Made by a program: the position numbers and the translations under genes
The notes under the pieces: generated by a model
The model's database searches: none
What the model saw: the letters and a program-made list of their open reading frames with translations, nothing else
What the model was told of the DNA's origin: nothing
Assembly (NCBI GenBank): GCA_902789725.1
Contig: CADAPC010000038.1
Span: 1-36,516, forward strand
From: an uncultured Bacteroidales bacterium
GTDB lineage: Bacteria; Bacteroidota; Bacteroidia; Bacteroidales; Bacteroidaceae
Direction of reading: 5' to 3'
Length of the DNA: 36,516 bases
Shown here: positions 26,228 to 34,101 of the stretch, piece after piece
How the letters are laid out: every line of letters begins with the position of its first letter
Position numbering within the stretch: position 1 is the stretch's first letter

Positions 26228-27622
26228 TTATAGCGTATTTTGTTTAAGTTTTTCCACAAAATTGTCAATGCGAGTGAGTTCTTGTGGAATGCGGATGTTT
26301 TGCGGACAATGCGACACGCAAGTGTTGCAGCCAATGCAGTGGTCCGCTTGGCGTTCTTTAGGAACAGAGCGGTCATACCCCACCAAGAAGGCTCGGCGAG
26401 CTTGCTGGTAGTTCTCGGCCTGTTGGTTTTCAGGCACATTCCCCTTGTTGACACACTTGTTGTAGTGAACGAAGATGGCTGGAATATCAATGCCGTAAGG
26501 ACAGGGCATGCAGTACTTGCAGTCGTTGCAAGGAATGGTGGGGTAGGAGTGATAAAGATTGGCCACTTCTGTTTCCAGCCACTCCTGCTCTTCGCTGGTA
26601 AGTGGTGACAGGGGGCAATAGGAACGCAGATTGTCTTGTAGATGCTCCATGTAGGTCATGCCGCTGAGGGCACAGAGCACGTTGGGTTTGCTGCCCACAT
26701 AACGGAAAGCCCATGATGCCACACTATTTTCAGGCTTTTGTTGCTTCAGAGTGGCCACAATGTGGTCGGGCATCTTGGAAAGACGCCCCCCCAAGAGTGG
26801 TTCCATAATGATGGCAGGTATGTTTCGTTTAGCCAGTTCATCATACAGGTATTTCGCTCCCGCATTGTAATCCCCTGACTCTTTCGACAAGTTCCAATCC
26901 ACATAATTCATCTGAATTTGCACAAAGTCCCATTTATATTTGTCGTGGTTCTCAAGCAGGTAGTCAAACACTTTCACATCGCCATGATAAGAGAATCCCA
27001 AATTGCGAATCACCCCCTTCTCTCGCTGCTCCATCAGGTAGTCAAGCATCCCATTGTCCAAATAGCGTTTCCGCAGGGGTTCCATGCCTCCCGAACCCAC
27101 ACTGTGCAGGAGCAGGTAGTCAATGTAGTCGGTTTGCAGATATTTCAGAGAATCCTTGAACATCTGGATGCTTGCTTCACGACTCTGCTGCTGAGGGGCG
27201 AAGTTGCTCAACTTAGTGGCAATGAAAAATTTTGAGCGGTCATATCCCGACGCTTTTAGCGCAATACCTGTACTTTCTTCCGAATGTCCCTGGCAGTAGG
27301 CAGGGCTGGTGTCGAAGTAGTTCACGCCGTGGTCGAGGGCATATTTCACCAACCTGTTCACCTGCTCTTGGTCTATCACCCCACCCCCATCCTGTTTGGT
27401 GGGGAGGCGCATCATTCCATAGCCAAGGATGCTGACCTTGTCGCCCTTCTGTGGGTGGGTGCGGTAGGTCATGCGGTCGGTAGGGATCTCGCCTGTATGG
27501 TGTCCAGCAGGGTCCAAATCGCCCAATTCCGAACCAGTTTTGCCCACACAAGCGGCAAGTGTTGCAGTGGCAGTTGCCGTTCCTGCTATTTTCAGAAAAT
27601 CTCTTCTGTTCATATTCTTCAT
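26228..27622 (-). CDS. Tat-exported lipoprotein: aldo/keto reductase with C-terminal 2x[4Fe-4S] domain
   Basis: This 464-residue protein starts with a twin-arginine signal (N5-RRDFLK, then GTATATATLAAC) that ends in a lipobox, so it should be folded in the cytoplasm, exported by Tat and lipid-anchored at C25. The aldo/keto reductase barrel has the catalytic tetrad D104 and Y109 (NYFDTSPAY), K137 (FIATKLS) and H173 (LLLHSVG). The C-terminal domain has CNDCKYCMPCPYGIDIP (about 365-380) and CIGCNTCVSHCPQNIRIP (about 429-446), the ligands for two [4Fe-4S] clusters. It lies 56 bases after the NapH-NapG-like gene and upstream of tatAC. Periplasmic NADPH is not expected, so electrons probably come from the neighbouring ferredoxin-like protein. 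The substrate is unknown. The start could be at 27613 (MNRRD). Confidence 0.88.
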   Translation of the reverse strand: MKNMNRRDFLKIAGTATATATLAACVGKTGSELGDLDPAGHHTGEIPTDRMTYRTHPQKGDKVSILGYGMMRLPTKQDGGGVIDQEQVNRLVKYALDHGVNYFDTSPAYCQGHSEESTGIALKASGYDRSKFFIATKLSNFAPQQQSREASIQMFKDSLKYLQTDYIDYLLLHSVGSGGMEPLRKRYLDNGMLDYLMEQREKGVIRNLGFSYHGDVKVFDYLLENHDKYKWDFVQIQMNYVDWNLSKESGDYNAGAKYLYDELAKRNIPAIIMEPLLGGRLSKMPDHIVATLKQQKPENSVASWAFRYVGSKPNVLCALSGMTYMEHLQDNLRSYCPLSPLTSEEQEWLETEVANLYHSYPTIPCNDCKYCMPCPYGIDIPAIFVHYNKCVNKGNVPENQQAENYQQARRAFLVGYDRSVPKERQADHCIGCNTCVSHCPQNIRIPQELTRIDNFVEKLKQNTL

Positions 27623-27678
27623 AACAACTTTAAAGTTTCAAGATTCAACCCTCAACTAAACCAATAACCACTCCCCCT

Positions 27679-29250
27679 TTACACCTCTTTGTGAATTTCG
27701 TGCCCTTCCACATAAATGGCACTGAAAGGACGTGCCGGGCAGAGGTTCTCACATGCACCACAACCGATGCACTCTTCTGCGTTCACGACAGGAATCATCA
27801 AGATGTCACGTTCGTTCACACGATTTCCGCTTGCATCCATCCACTGTCCCGAATCAGGATCTTGCTTGTAGCTCTTGTCAACAGGCACCATCTGAATAGC
27901 TCCTGCAGGGCAATGCTTGGCACAGTTTCCGCAGGTCTTCCCGTCGGTGAGAGGAATGCAATTCTCTTTCACCCAAACGGCGTGACCTATTTGGATGAAC
28001 AGTTTGTCATCTTTCTCAATCGGACGGATGGCTCCTGCGGGACAGACGCTCGAGCAGCGTGTGCATTCAGGACGGCAATACCCCTTGTCGTATTGCATTT
28101 CGGGTTGCATGAAACTCTCCAATCGTCGCGAAGGGCGCAGCACGTTGTTGGGGCAATTGGCAATGCAAAGTTGACAAGCTGTGCAATGCTGCTGCAGGTT
28201 TTTGGCAGAGAGCGACCCAGGAGGCGTGAGTGGCGTTTTACGTTCAGGCACAACCTTCTCCTCAATGGCAGCCAAGCCTCCATCAGTTGTCTTTTCCTGA
28301 GCTTCAAGGGCTGCTGCGGCTACTGCTGTGCCAGCAATGCTGAGGAAAGAACGGCGAGAGAGGTCGGAGGCGGGTGAGGAGGCCTTTCTGCCAATGCGCG
28401 CAGGAGCCAGTTTCAGCGCTCCTTTGCTGCAAACCGTTTGGCAATCTCCGCAAGTGACACAACGGCTATAGTCAATCCTGACGGGATTTCCCTTCTCTAC
28501 TTTGATGCAGGCGGCCTTGCAGTTCTTTTCGCACAAGCCACATTTGATGCATTTTTCTTCGTTCACCCTCATCTTGAAGAAAGACAATTTAGCAAGGTAA
28601 CCGAGCACCGTTCCCACTGGGCAAATTGTGTTGCAGTAGGTGCGTCCGTGCATAAAGGCCAAGATGCCCAGCACCAGGGCGGTCACACCTGCCACAACAA
28701 ACAGGATGGCGGGGGTGTGATGTAACTCTTCCGGGCCGAAAAGATAATTGTCTTGTGTTTCCGACCACAGAGCCAGCAGATTGTTGATGCCTATGTAGAT
28801 GGGTTGGATGAACGCTGTAACCATGCGACCGTATGCGCTGTAAGGTGCCAAAAGCACCATGCCAGCGTTGAACCCAGCCAGCAGCATGATGATGAACAAG
28901 GAGAGCACCGCGAGGCGCAGCCACTTCTTGGGTGCCGAATGCGTGTATTTGTTGGCAAATCTTCCCCTCTTGTTTTTGCGGAAGAACTTACTTTTCCCCA
29001 GCCATGCCACAACATCCTGAAAGACTCCGAGCGGACAAATGATGGAGCAATAGATGCGTCCTAACAACAGGGTGAGCGCAAGCACAATGGCTATGGAAAT
29101 AATGTTCACCGACATGACGCTGGGCAGGAACTGAAGTTTCGCCATCCACCCCAAATGTTCATGCGCCACATCGGTCACATCGACAAACAGCCAAGTGACA
29201 CCCAGACAGAAAATGACGGCAAGAGTTCTGCGAACGGATTTTAACATCAA
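27679..29250 (-). CDS. Membrane polyferredoxin: NapH-like quinol dehydrogenase fused to a NapG-like ferredoxin by an internal Tat signal
   Basis: This 523-residue protein has four N-terminal membrane segments (about 10-28, 46-65, 112-134, 179-200) with two CxxxCP motifs (CSIICP at 68-73, CNTICP at 206-211), followed by two ferredoxin motifs (CIKCGLCEKNC at 234, CVTCGDCQTVC at 264). This is the layout of NapH. Next comes an internal twin-arginine sequence, SRRSFLSIAG at 298-307, with an alanine-rich hydrophobic stretch to about 317. Four more cysteine groups follow (around 356-366, 392-403, 431-447, 494-504), as in NapG, a Tat-exported four-cluster ferredoxin. I infer that the first six cysteine groups stay cytoplasmic and the last four clusters reach the periplasm through Tat. 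It would pass quinol electrons to a periplasmic partner, probably the aldo/keto reductase encoded next. No napA or other terminal reductase is in the window. Confidence 0.85.
   Translation of the reverse strand: MMLKSVRRTLAVIFCLGVTWLFVDVTDVAHEHLGWMAKLQFLPSVMSVNIISIAIVLALTLLLGRIYCSIICPLGVFQDVVAWLGKSKFFRKNKRGRFANKYTHSAPKKWLRLAVLSLFIIMLLAGFNAGMVLLAPYSAYGRMVTAFIQPIYIGINNLLALWSETQDNYLFGPEELHHTPAILFVVAGVTALVLGILAFMHGRTYCNTICPVGTVLGYLAKLSFFKMRVNEEKCIKCGLCEKNCKAACIKVEKGNPVRIDYSRCVTCGDCQTVCSKGALKLAPARIGRKASSPASDLSRRSFLSIAGTAVAAAALEAQEKTTDGGLAAIEEKVVPERKTPLTPPGSLSAKNLQQHCTACQLCIANCPNNVLRPSRRLESFMQPEMQYDKGYCRPECTRCSSVCPAGAIRPIEKDDKLFIQIGHAVWVKENCIPLTDGKTCGNCAKHCPAGAIQMVPVDKSYKQDPDSGQWMDASGNRVNERDILMIPVVNAEECIGCGACENLCPARPFSAIYVEGHEIHKEV
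28300..28359 (-). other. Internal twin-arginine signal within the polyferredoxin
   Basis: Codons 298-317 encode S-R-R-S-F-L followed by S-I-A-G-T and an alanine-rich run to A317. This fits the (S/T)RRxFLK Tat motif except for S in place of K. It lies exactly between the cytoplasmic NapH-like and the NapG-like ferredoxin parts, not at the N terminus. Confidence 0.75.
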
Positions 29251-29318
29251 ATTAAAAAGTTAAAAAGTTAATAATGTAAAACACAATGATGCGTATCTTG
29301 TGGAAACTATTTCGAGGG

Positions 29319-29326
29319 CAAATTTA
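29319..29326 (-). promoter_or_regulatory. -7 promoter element of the redox/Tat operon
   Basis: The minus strand reads TAAATTTG, an exact TAnnTTTG match, about 69 bases before the ATG at 29250. No TTTG at the -33 distance is seen. It is divergent from the cysS promoter about 100 bases away. Confidence 0.5.
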
Positions 29327-29423
29327 GTCAGAAATAATTTAATGTATGCTATACTTCCAGCAGAAATTGTCCTAAAAATGCTTTTTTGCAGCAAAAAAGA
29401 CGATTTAAGCAGAACTTTTTGTG

Positions 29424-29431
29424 TACCTTTG
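29424..29431 (+). promoter_or_regulatory. -7 promoter element of cysS
   Basis: TACCTTTG matches TAnnTTTG and lies 30 bases before the cysS ATG at 29462. It also argues against the in-frame open extension to 29300, which would span the promoter. Confidence 0.55.
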
Positions 29432-29461
29432 TGCTGTTTTTCAGTAAAAACATTTCAAACA

Positions 29462-30967
29462 ATGGAACAGGCACTATATGTTTACAACACCCTCACTCGC
29501 AAGAAAGAGGTGTTCCGTCCACTACATGCTCCACACGTGGGCATGTATGTTTGTGGACCCACAGTATATGGCGATGCACACTTAGGGCACGCACGTCCAG
29601 CCATCACCTTCGACATCATTTTCCGTTTTCTCCAGCACATAGGCTATAAAGTGCGCTACGTGCGCAACATCACCGACGTGGGGCATTTGGAGCACGATGC
29701 CGACGAGGGCGAGGACAAAATTGCCAAGAAAGCCCGTCTGGAACAGTTGGAGCCCATGGAAGTGGCACAGTACTACACCAACCGTTTCCACGATGCCATG
29801 AACGCCTTGAACTGCTTGCCGCCCAGCATCGAGCCTCATGCCACAGGCCACATCATTGAGCAGCAGCAACTGGTCAAGCAAATCATCGACAACGGCTTTG
29901 CCTACGAGAGTCATGGCTCCATCTATTTCGATGTGGAAAAATACAATAAGACTTATCGGTACGGCATCCTGTCGGGCCGCAGCCTCGACAATGTGAAGGA
30001 CGCCAGTCGCGACCTTGCCGGTGTGGGCGAGAAGAAGAACCAAGCCGACTTTGCCCTTTGGAAAGCCGCACAGCCCGAACACATCATGCGCTGGCCCTCC
30101 CCCTGGAGCGACGGTTTCCCTGGCTGGCATTGCGAGTGCACAGCCATGGGACGCAAGTACTTAGGCGCCCACTTCGACATTCATGGAGGTGGCATGGACC
30201 TGATATTCCCTCACCACGAATGCGAAATAGCCCAAGCCGTAGCCAGCCAAGGCGAACAGATGGTCACTTATTGGATTCACAACAACATGATCACCATCAA
30301 CGGTCAGAAGATGGGAAAGTCGCTCGGCAACTTCATCACCCTGCCACAGTTTTTCAGCGGCGACCACCCCTCTCTCTCCCGCGCCTATTCGCCCATGACC
30401 ATCCGCTTCTTCATTCTGCAAGCCCACTACCGCTCCACGGTCGATTTCAGCAACGACGCCTTGTTAGCAGCCGAAAAAGGACTTGAACGCTTGCTCGATG
30501 CATGGCGAGCACTCCAGCACCTGCAGCCCACTCCCAACGGGTCGGTGGGAGCCGATGCCGTCAGCGCCCTCAAGCAGAAGTGCTACGATGCCATGTACGA
30601 CGACTTCAACACGCCCATTGTCATCTCCCACCTCTTCGATGCCGCCAAGACCATCAATTCCATCGTCGATAAGCACGAAACCATCACGCCCGAAGCCCTC
30701 GAAGCCCTCAAGGAGACCTTCCACCTCTTCACGTTCGATTTGTTAGGACTTCAGGCAAACGCCACCTCCGCCTCCGCGGGCGATGCCATCAGCAACGCCC
30801 GCGAAGAAGCTTACAGCAAGGTGGTTGACATGCTGCTGGAGCAACGGGCCAAAGCAAAGGCCAATAAAGACTGGACAACCAGCGACATGATTCGCGACCA
30901 CTTGGCAGCCCTCGGCTTCGAGGTGAAGGACACCAAGGACGGCTTCACTTGGAAACTAAACAAATAA
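29462..30967 (+). CDS. cysS: Cysteinyl-tRNA synthetase
   Basis: This 501-residue class I aminoacyl-tRNA synthetase charges tRNA-Cys. The zinc/cysteine site starts at [20 protein letters not shown], which contains the HIGH-type motif [24 protein letters not shown] follows. The second zinc-ligand region has [16 protein letters not shown] and the [18 protein letters not shown] signature. The KMSKS-type motif is KMGKS in [15 protein letters not shown]. The C-terminal DALR helical domain ends at FTWKLNK. The start at 29462 ([18 protein letters not shown]) is chosen because the family begins there and the promoter lies just upstream. It is followed nine bases later by a small membrane-protein gene. 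Confidence 0.97.
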   Translation: MEQALYVYNTLTRKKEVFRPLHAPHVGMYVCGPTVYGDAHLGHARPAITFDIIFRFLQHIGYKVRYVRNITDVGHLEHDADEGEDKIAKKARLEQLEPMEVAQYYTNRFHDAMNALNCLPPSIEPHATGHIIEQQQLVKQIIDNGFAYESHGSIYFDVEKYNKTYRYGILSGRSLDNVKDASRDLAGVGEKKNQADFALWKAAQPEHIMRWPSPWSDGFPGWHCECTAMGRKYLGAHFDIHGGGMDLIFPHHECEIAQAVASQGEQMVTYWIHNNMITINGQKMGKSLGNFITLPQFFSGDHPSLSRAYSPMTIRFFILQAHYRSTVDFSNDALLAAEKGLERLLDAWRALQHLQPTPNGSVGADAVSALKQKCYDAMYDDFNTPIVISHLFDAAKTINSIVDKHETITPEALEALKETFHLFTFDLLGLQANATSASAGDAISNAREEAYSKVVDMLLEQRAKAKANKDWTTSDMIRDHLAALGFEVKDTKDGFTWKLNK

Positions 30968-30976
30968 GGCGCGCCA

Positions 30977-31156
30977 ATGGAAAAGTTAAGAAAGACATTC
31001 ATGTGGCTCTCCTTCGCCTTCATAGCCATCGGCTTTGGAGCAAGCCTGTGGCTCTACACCGTGCTGAGAGACACCACCACCATCGTCATGATGATTATCT
31101 TCTTCATTGCCCTCATCTGGTATGGGTTCAATGTAAGGAACATGCTGAAGAACTAA
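30977..31156 (+). CDS. Small 59-residue membrane protein, unknown function
   Basis: The frame reads MEKLRKTFMWLSFAFIAIGF, GASLWLYTVLRDTTTIVMMI, IFFIALIWYGFNVRNMLKN and ends in TAA. It has two membrane segments, charged ends, and a start nine bases after the cysS stop, consistent with a genuine co-transcribed gene just under the usual length cut-off. I do not recognise a family. The hydrophobic pattern and clean boundaries make chance unlikely. Confidence 0.7.
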   Translation: MEKLRKTFMWLSFAFIAIGFGASLWLYTVLRDTTTIVMMIIFFIALIWYGFNVRNMLKN

Positions 31157-31174
31157 AAAAGAACTATATTAATA

Positions 31175-31633
31175 ATGAAAATGAAAAAACTTGCTTTCCT
31201 TTCTTTCATGTGCCTTGTCTCCCTGACGACAATGGCCAAAAGTGTCGTGTTCACACTGAGCGACGGCACAAAAGTATATTACCTCCTTGGCGGCGAAACC
31301 AACCCAGTGCTTCGGTTCGTCGATGGGAAAATGAAAGTCGATGCCGACCTCTACGAACTGAGCGACATCAAGAACTTCTTCATATCGGAAGAAGACGACC
31401 CCAACGGCATCGAAGCCCTGCTCTCCAAGCAAAACATCACCATCAAGGCCAACACGGTGGTGGTCAACTCCTCCGCGGTGAAAACCTTGAAGGTCTTTAC
31501 GCTGAGCGGCGTGGAAGTGAAAGCCGATGTACAGCGGCAGAACGATGTGCTGACGGTGGACCTGAACAGCCTCGAAAAGGGGACATACGTGATTAGTACA
31601 GGGAAATCCTCCCTGAAAGTGATGAAAAAATAA
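31175..31633 (+). CDS. Small secreted protein with T9SS-like C-terminal domain
   Basis: This 152-residue protein has a signal peptide (MKMKKLAFLSFMCLVSLTTMA), a short beta-rich domain (VVFTLSDGTKVYYLLGG) and a C-terminal module, LKVFTLSGVEVKADVQRQ to LEKGTYVISTG and SLKVMKK. The module matches the pattern of T9SS type A sorting domains (VYxxxGxxV ... LxxGxYVV). The mature protein may be little more than a carrier of this domain, as seen for small Prevotella exported proteins. It lies 18 bases after the 59-residue membrane-protein gene and 13 bases before the zincin-like gene. Alternative start at 31181 (MKKL). Function unknown. Confidence 0.8.
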   Translation: MKMKKLAFLSFMCLVSLTTMAKSVVFTLSDGTKVYYLLGGETNPVLRFVDGKMKVDADLYELSDIKNFFISEEDDPNGIEALLSKQNITIKANTVVVNSSAVKTLKVFTLSGVEVKADVQRQNDVLTVDLNSLEKGTYVISTGKSSLKVMKK

Positions 31634-31646
31634 CCCCACGCCAGCA

Positions 31647-33758
31647 ATGAAAAATACATCCGCTCTACTGTTGGCATTCGTGCTGACCCTCGCGGCTTCC
31701 TGCTTGCATGCCCAGGAAAAGCCCGACACCCTGTGGGTTCAATTCGACGACCGCTTTGTGGAAAACGACATCATCAACTTGAAGAATGTCGATTCCTTAG
31801 AATTCACGCAAAACCGCCTCAAACAGTATCTCACCCTGGCCAACGGCCTTTCCACAGCCACCTACAAAGCCTACCGCACCAATGGCGTTTACCACATCGA
31901 CCCCATGGAGCGCACCTTGGTGAAGCCCTCCTCCTATTCGTCAGTCGATTTCACCAAGGAGACCTCCCAGTGGTGCTTCCAACGCTCCATGGAGTCGGAG
32001 CATTTCGTGTGCTTCTGGGAGAAAGGCTTAACCCTGCGAGGCAACACCATCAGCTTGGGCGGCTCGTCGGTGAACGTGAAGACCCTCCTCAACAACGGAG
32101 AGAAGATATGGAAGAAATATGTCGAAGAGTTAGGATTCCTGGCCCCAGGCGAGTCGTTGACCGACCAGCACAAAATCTGCATGTTCATTGTCAACCAAAC
32201 CGACTGGCGGGCCGATGGCTCAGGACAGGATGGCACCGTGTGGTACTACGACGGCACCAGCAAGAAGAGCAAGCCCTACAAAGTGGGACTCTTCCACTGC
32301 AACCCCTGGGCAGCCGGAGCCGAAGGCGGACACACGGCGGCTCATGAAATAGGGCATGTCTTCCAGTATTTGGTGAGTGCCGACTATGCCGTGGTGAAAA
32401 AACAGTCGGAATGGAACTACGGTTGGCGCTGGGGCTTTGGCAACAATGGCGATGGAGGGTGCGCATGGTGGGAAAGCTGCGCCCAATGGCAAGCCTTCAA
32501 CGTGTTCCCCGCCACCCTCTTCACCAACGGCTACTACGGCACCTACGTGTCCTTGTCCCACTTAAACCTCCTGCACGAAGGCACTCCCGACGGCCTGTTC
32601 CGCTACGCCAACTACTTCATCCAATACTATTGGTGCCAACTCTATGGACAGGACTTCATTGGGCGGATGTGGCGAGCAACAAAGCGTCCCGAAGACCCCG
32701 TGGAGACCTACAAGCGGATGAACGCGGCTTCGCAGGACGACTTCAACAAGGCGATGTTCGACTACGCTTGCCGTGCCGCCACATGGGACATCGACGGCAT
32801 TCGCGACCGCGGGAAGAACTACCAGAACGCCTTCACCACCACGCTGAACTACGTGGAGGGAACCGACCACACCTACGCAGTGGATGCCAGTTGCTGCCCC
32901 CAGAACTACGGCTTCAACATCATTCCGCTGAAAGGAGTGAAGGGCGGCACCACCGTCAAGGCCCAATTCAAGGGCATTGCCGGAGCAGCGGGCTACCGCA
33001 GCATCCAAGTCGCCAAGGCAGGCTGGCGCTACGGCTTCGTGGCACAAACCACCAGCGGCGACCGCGTGTATGGCGACATGTACAGCGACAAAGAAGGAGT
33101 GGCAGAGCTCGCCCTCCCCGACAACACCCAGCGCGCCTGGTTCGTGGTCACCGGTGCTCCCACCGAACACTGGCGCCACCCCTGGAACGACAACGATGCC
33201 GACGACGAGCAGTGGCCCTACCAGGTGGCCTTCGAAAACTGCGCCGCCACCGGCACCACACGCACCTACGGCGAATACCCCGACGACTATGCCCGCCGCG
33301 ACACCACCGTGGTGATTGAAGCCGAGCTGGGCTACGATGCCAACAGCTACTCCAGCGTGCGCGTGCAATACGACACGGATGCCATCAGCCAGGCACTTGG
33401 CGTGAGCACAGCCCAAATGCAGGCCCTCAAGCGCAACACCCGCCCGGGCACCAAGGGCACCTTGGTCTTTGCCGGCGTGAGCAGCTCCGGAGCCAAGGAG
33501 TACAACACCACCACCTCCACCTCGTCAGCCACCTGCTACGGGCATTGGTTCACCACCGCAGGCAACGTGGTGGGCTACAACAACACGGCAGCCATCTTTG
33601 CCGAGCTCTACCCCGACAAGTACGGCTGCTACGTGGGCCAGTACCCCGGGCATCTGACCAAAGGCAAGACCTACACCATCCGTCAAGCCATCGTCTATAC
33701 CCACACCGACAGCAAGCAATACACCGCCACCATGGAGGTGCACCTGAAAGTGAAGTGA
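31647..33758 (+). CDS. Secreted zincin-like protein (DUF6055-like) with C-terminal DUF4859-like domain
   Basis: This 703-residue protein has a signal peptide ending about HAQ23. After a short N-terminal beta domain (about 28-60) comes a metallopeptidase-like domain: FVCFWEKG at about 120, NPWAAGAEGGHTAAHEIGHVFQY with zinc motif H233-E234-I-G-H237, and a downstream WWESCAQW (E276) that is a plausible third ligand as in gluzincins. A beta-sandwich follows (about 410-530). The C-terminal 150 residues (VVIEAELGYDANSYSSVRVQ and following) resemble DUF4859 domains of Bacteroidetes. Family names are from memory and are the less certain part; the HExxH motif is plain. It may act on host or plant glycoproteins, which is inference. 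It has no clear T9SS tail. It ends an apparent cysS-led gene run. Confidence 0.8.
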   Translation: MKNTSALLLAFVLTLAASCLHAQEKPDTLWVQFDDRFVENDIINLKNVDSLEFTQNRLKQYLTLANGLSTATYKAYRTNGVYHIDPMERTLVKPSSYSSVDFTKETSQWCFQRSMESEHFVCFWEKGLTLRGNTISLGGSSVNVKTLLNNGEKIWKKYVEELGFLAPGESLTDQHKICMFIVNQTDWRADGSGQDGTVWYYDGTSKKSKPYKVGLFHCNPWAAGAEGGHTAAHEIGHVFQYLVSADYAVVKKQSEWNYGWRWGFGNNGDGGCAWWESCAQWQAFNVFPATLFTNGYYGTYVSLSHLNLLHEGTPDGLFRYANYFIQYYWCQLYGQDFIGRMWRATKRPEDPVETYKRMNAASQDDFNKAMFDYACRAATWDIDGIRDRGKNYQNAFTTTLNYVEGTDHTYAVDASCCPQNYGFNIIPLKGVKGGTTVKAQFKGIAGAAGYRSIQVAKAGWRYGFVAQTTSGDRVYGDMYSDKEGVAELALPDNTQRAWFVVTGAPTEHWRHPWNDNDADDEQWPYQVAFENCAATGTTRTYGEYPDDYARRDTTVVIEAELGYDANSYSSVRVQYDTDAISQALGVSTAQMQALKRNTRPGTKGTLVFAGVSSSGAKEYNTTTSTSSATCYGHWFTTAGNVVGYNNTAAIFAELYPDKYGCYVGQYPGHLTKGKTYTIRQAIVYTHTDSKQYTATMEVHLKVK

Positions 33759-33914
33759 CCAGCATCGGCAAGGAGCCACGGCCAAGGCTCCCCCCGCGGT
33801 TTCGTCATGCCCGCCTTGGGATGGCGATGCGCTTCCCATCAGAGAGAACACAAAAAGTTTCCCCCCTTCCTTCACTTTTCAGGCACAAACCGCCTGTGAT
33901 TCACAAACATTTCG
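33759..33914. other. Spacer downstream of the zincin-like gene
   Basis: GC-rich spacer without a gene. A six-bp hairpin GGAGCC...GGCTCC (33772-33791) follows the stop codon but has no T-run, so it is at best a weak terminator. Confidence 0.35.
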
Positions 33915-33922
33915 TAACTTTG
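33915..33922 (+). promoter_or_regulatory. -7 promoter element of the micropeptide/lipoprotein unit
   Basis: TAACTTTG is identical to the element of the xylan operon and matches TAnnTTTG. It lies 22 bases before the micropeptide ATG at 33945, so the transcript should start near 33929 and carry both the micropeptide and the lipoprotein gene. Confidence 0.6.
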
Positions 33923-33944
33923 CAACCAACATCAAAGCAACAAA

Positions 33945-34085
33945 ATGGATAAAAGACAAAACGTTTATGAAAGACCAACGATGAAAGTAGTCAAGTTGAA
34001 ACAACAGCCGCAACTGCTCTCAGGCAACAATGGTGTATAGTCCATGCGCTCGGGCTATGGTGAAGCGCAAGAATATGAATGGTAG
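33945..34085 (+). pseudogene. Micropeptide gene of the Bacteroidales YxxPxxxVVxL type, interrupted by an in-frame TAG
   Basis: The frame starts MDKRQNVYERPTMKVVKLKQ, then QPQLLSGNNGV, and meets TAG at 34038-34040 (31 residues). Without that codon the frame continues SMRSGYGEAQEYEW to a second TAG at 34083. From memory, many Prevotella micropeptides have the form MKK...YxKPxxKVVxLxxxxxLLAGS...VQSMRSGYGxAxxxxW; CAG to TAG at this position would explain the interruption exactly. It lies between a promoter and the lipoprotein gene, ending 16 bases before the latter. The function of these peptides is unknown to me. Xylulokinase in this window ends in TAG, so TAG is a normal stop here. Confidence 0.6.
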
Positions 34086-34086
34086 T

Positions 34087-34094
34087 AAGGAGGA
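34087..34094 (+). promoter_or_regulatory. Strong Shine-Dalgarno site for the fimbrillin-like lipoprotein
   Basis: AAGGAGGA ends seven bases before the ATG at 34102. Such a perfect SD is unusual in this phylum and fixes the lipoprotein start against the longer open frame at 34030. Confidence 0.75.
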
Positions 34095-34101
34095 CTCGAC
34101 A

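Noticed and set aside
34038..34040. TAG recoded as glutamine, as in some Prevotella phages
   Set aside because: Chromosomal genes in this window, such as xylulokinase, end in TAG, and no phage genes are present. A nonsense mutation is the simpler reading.
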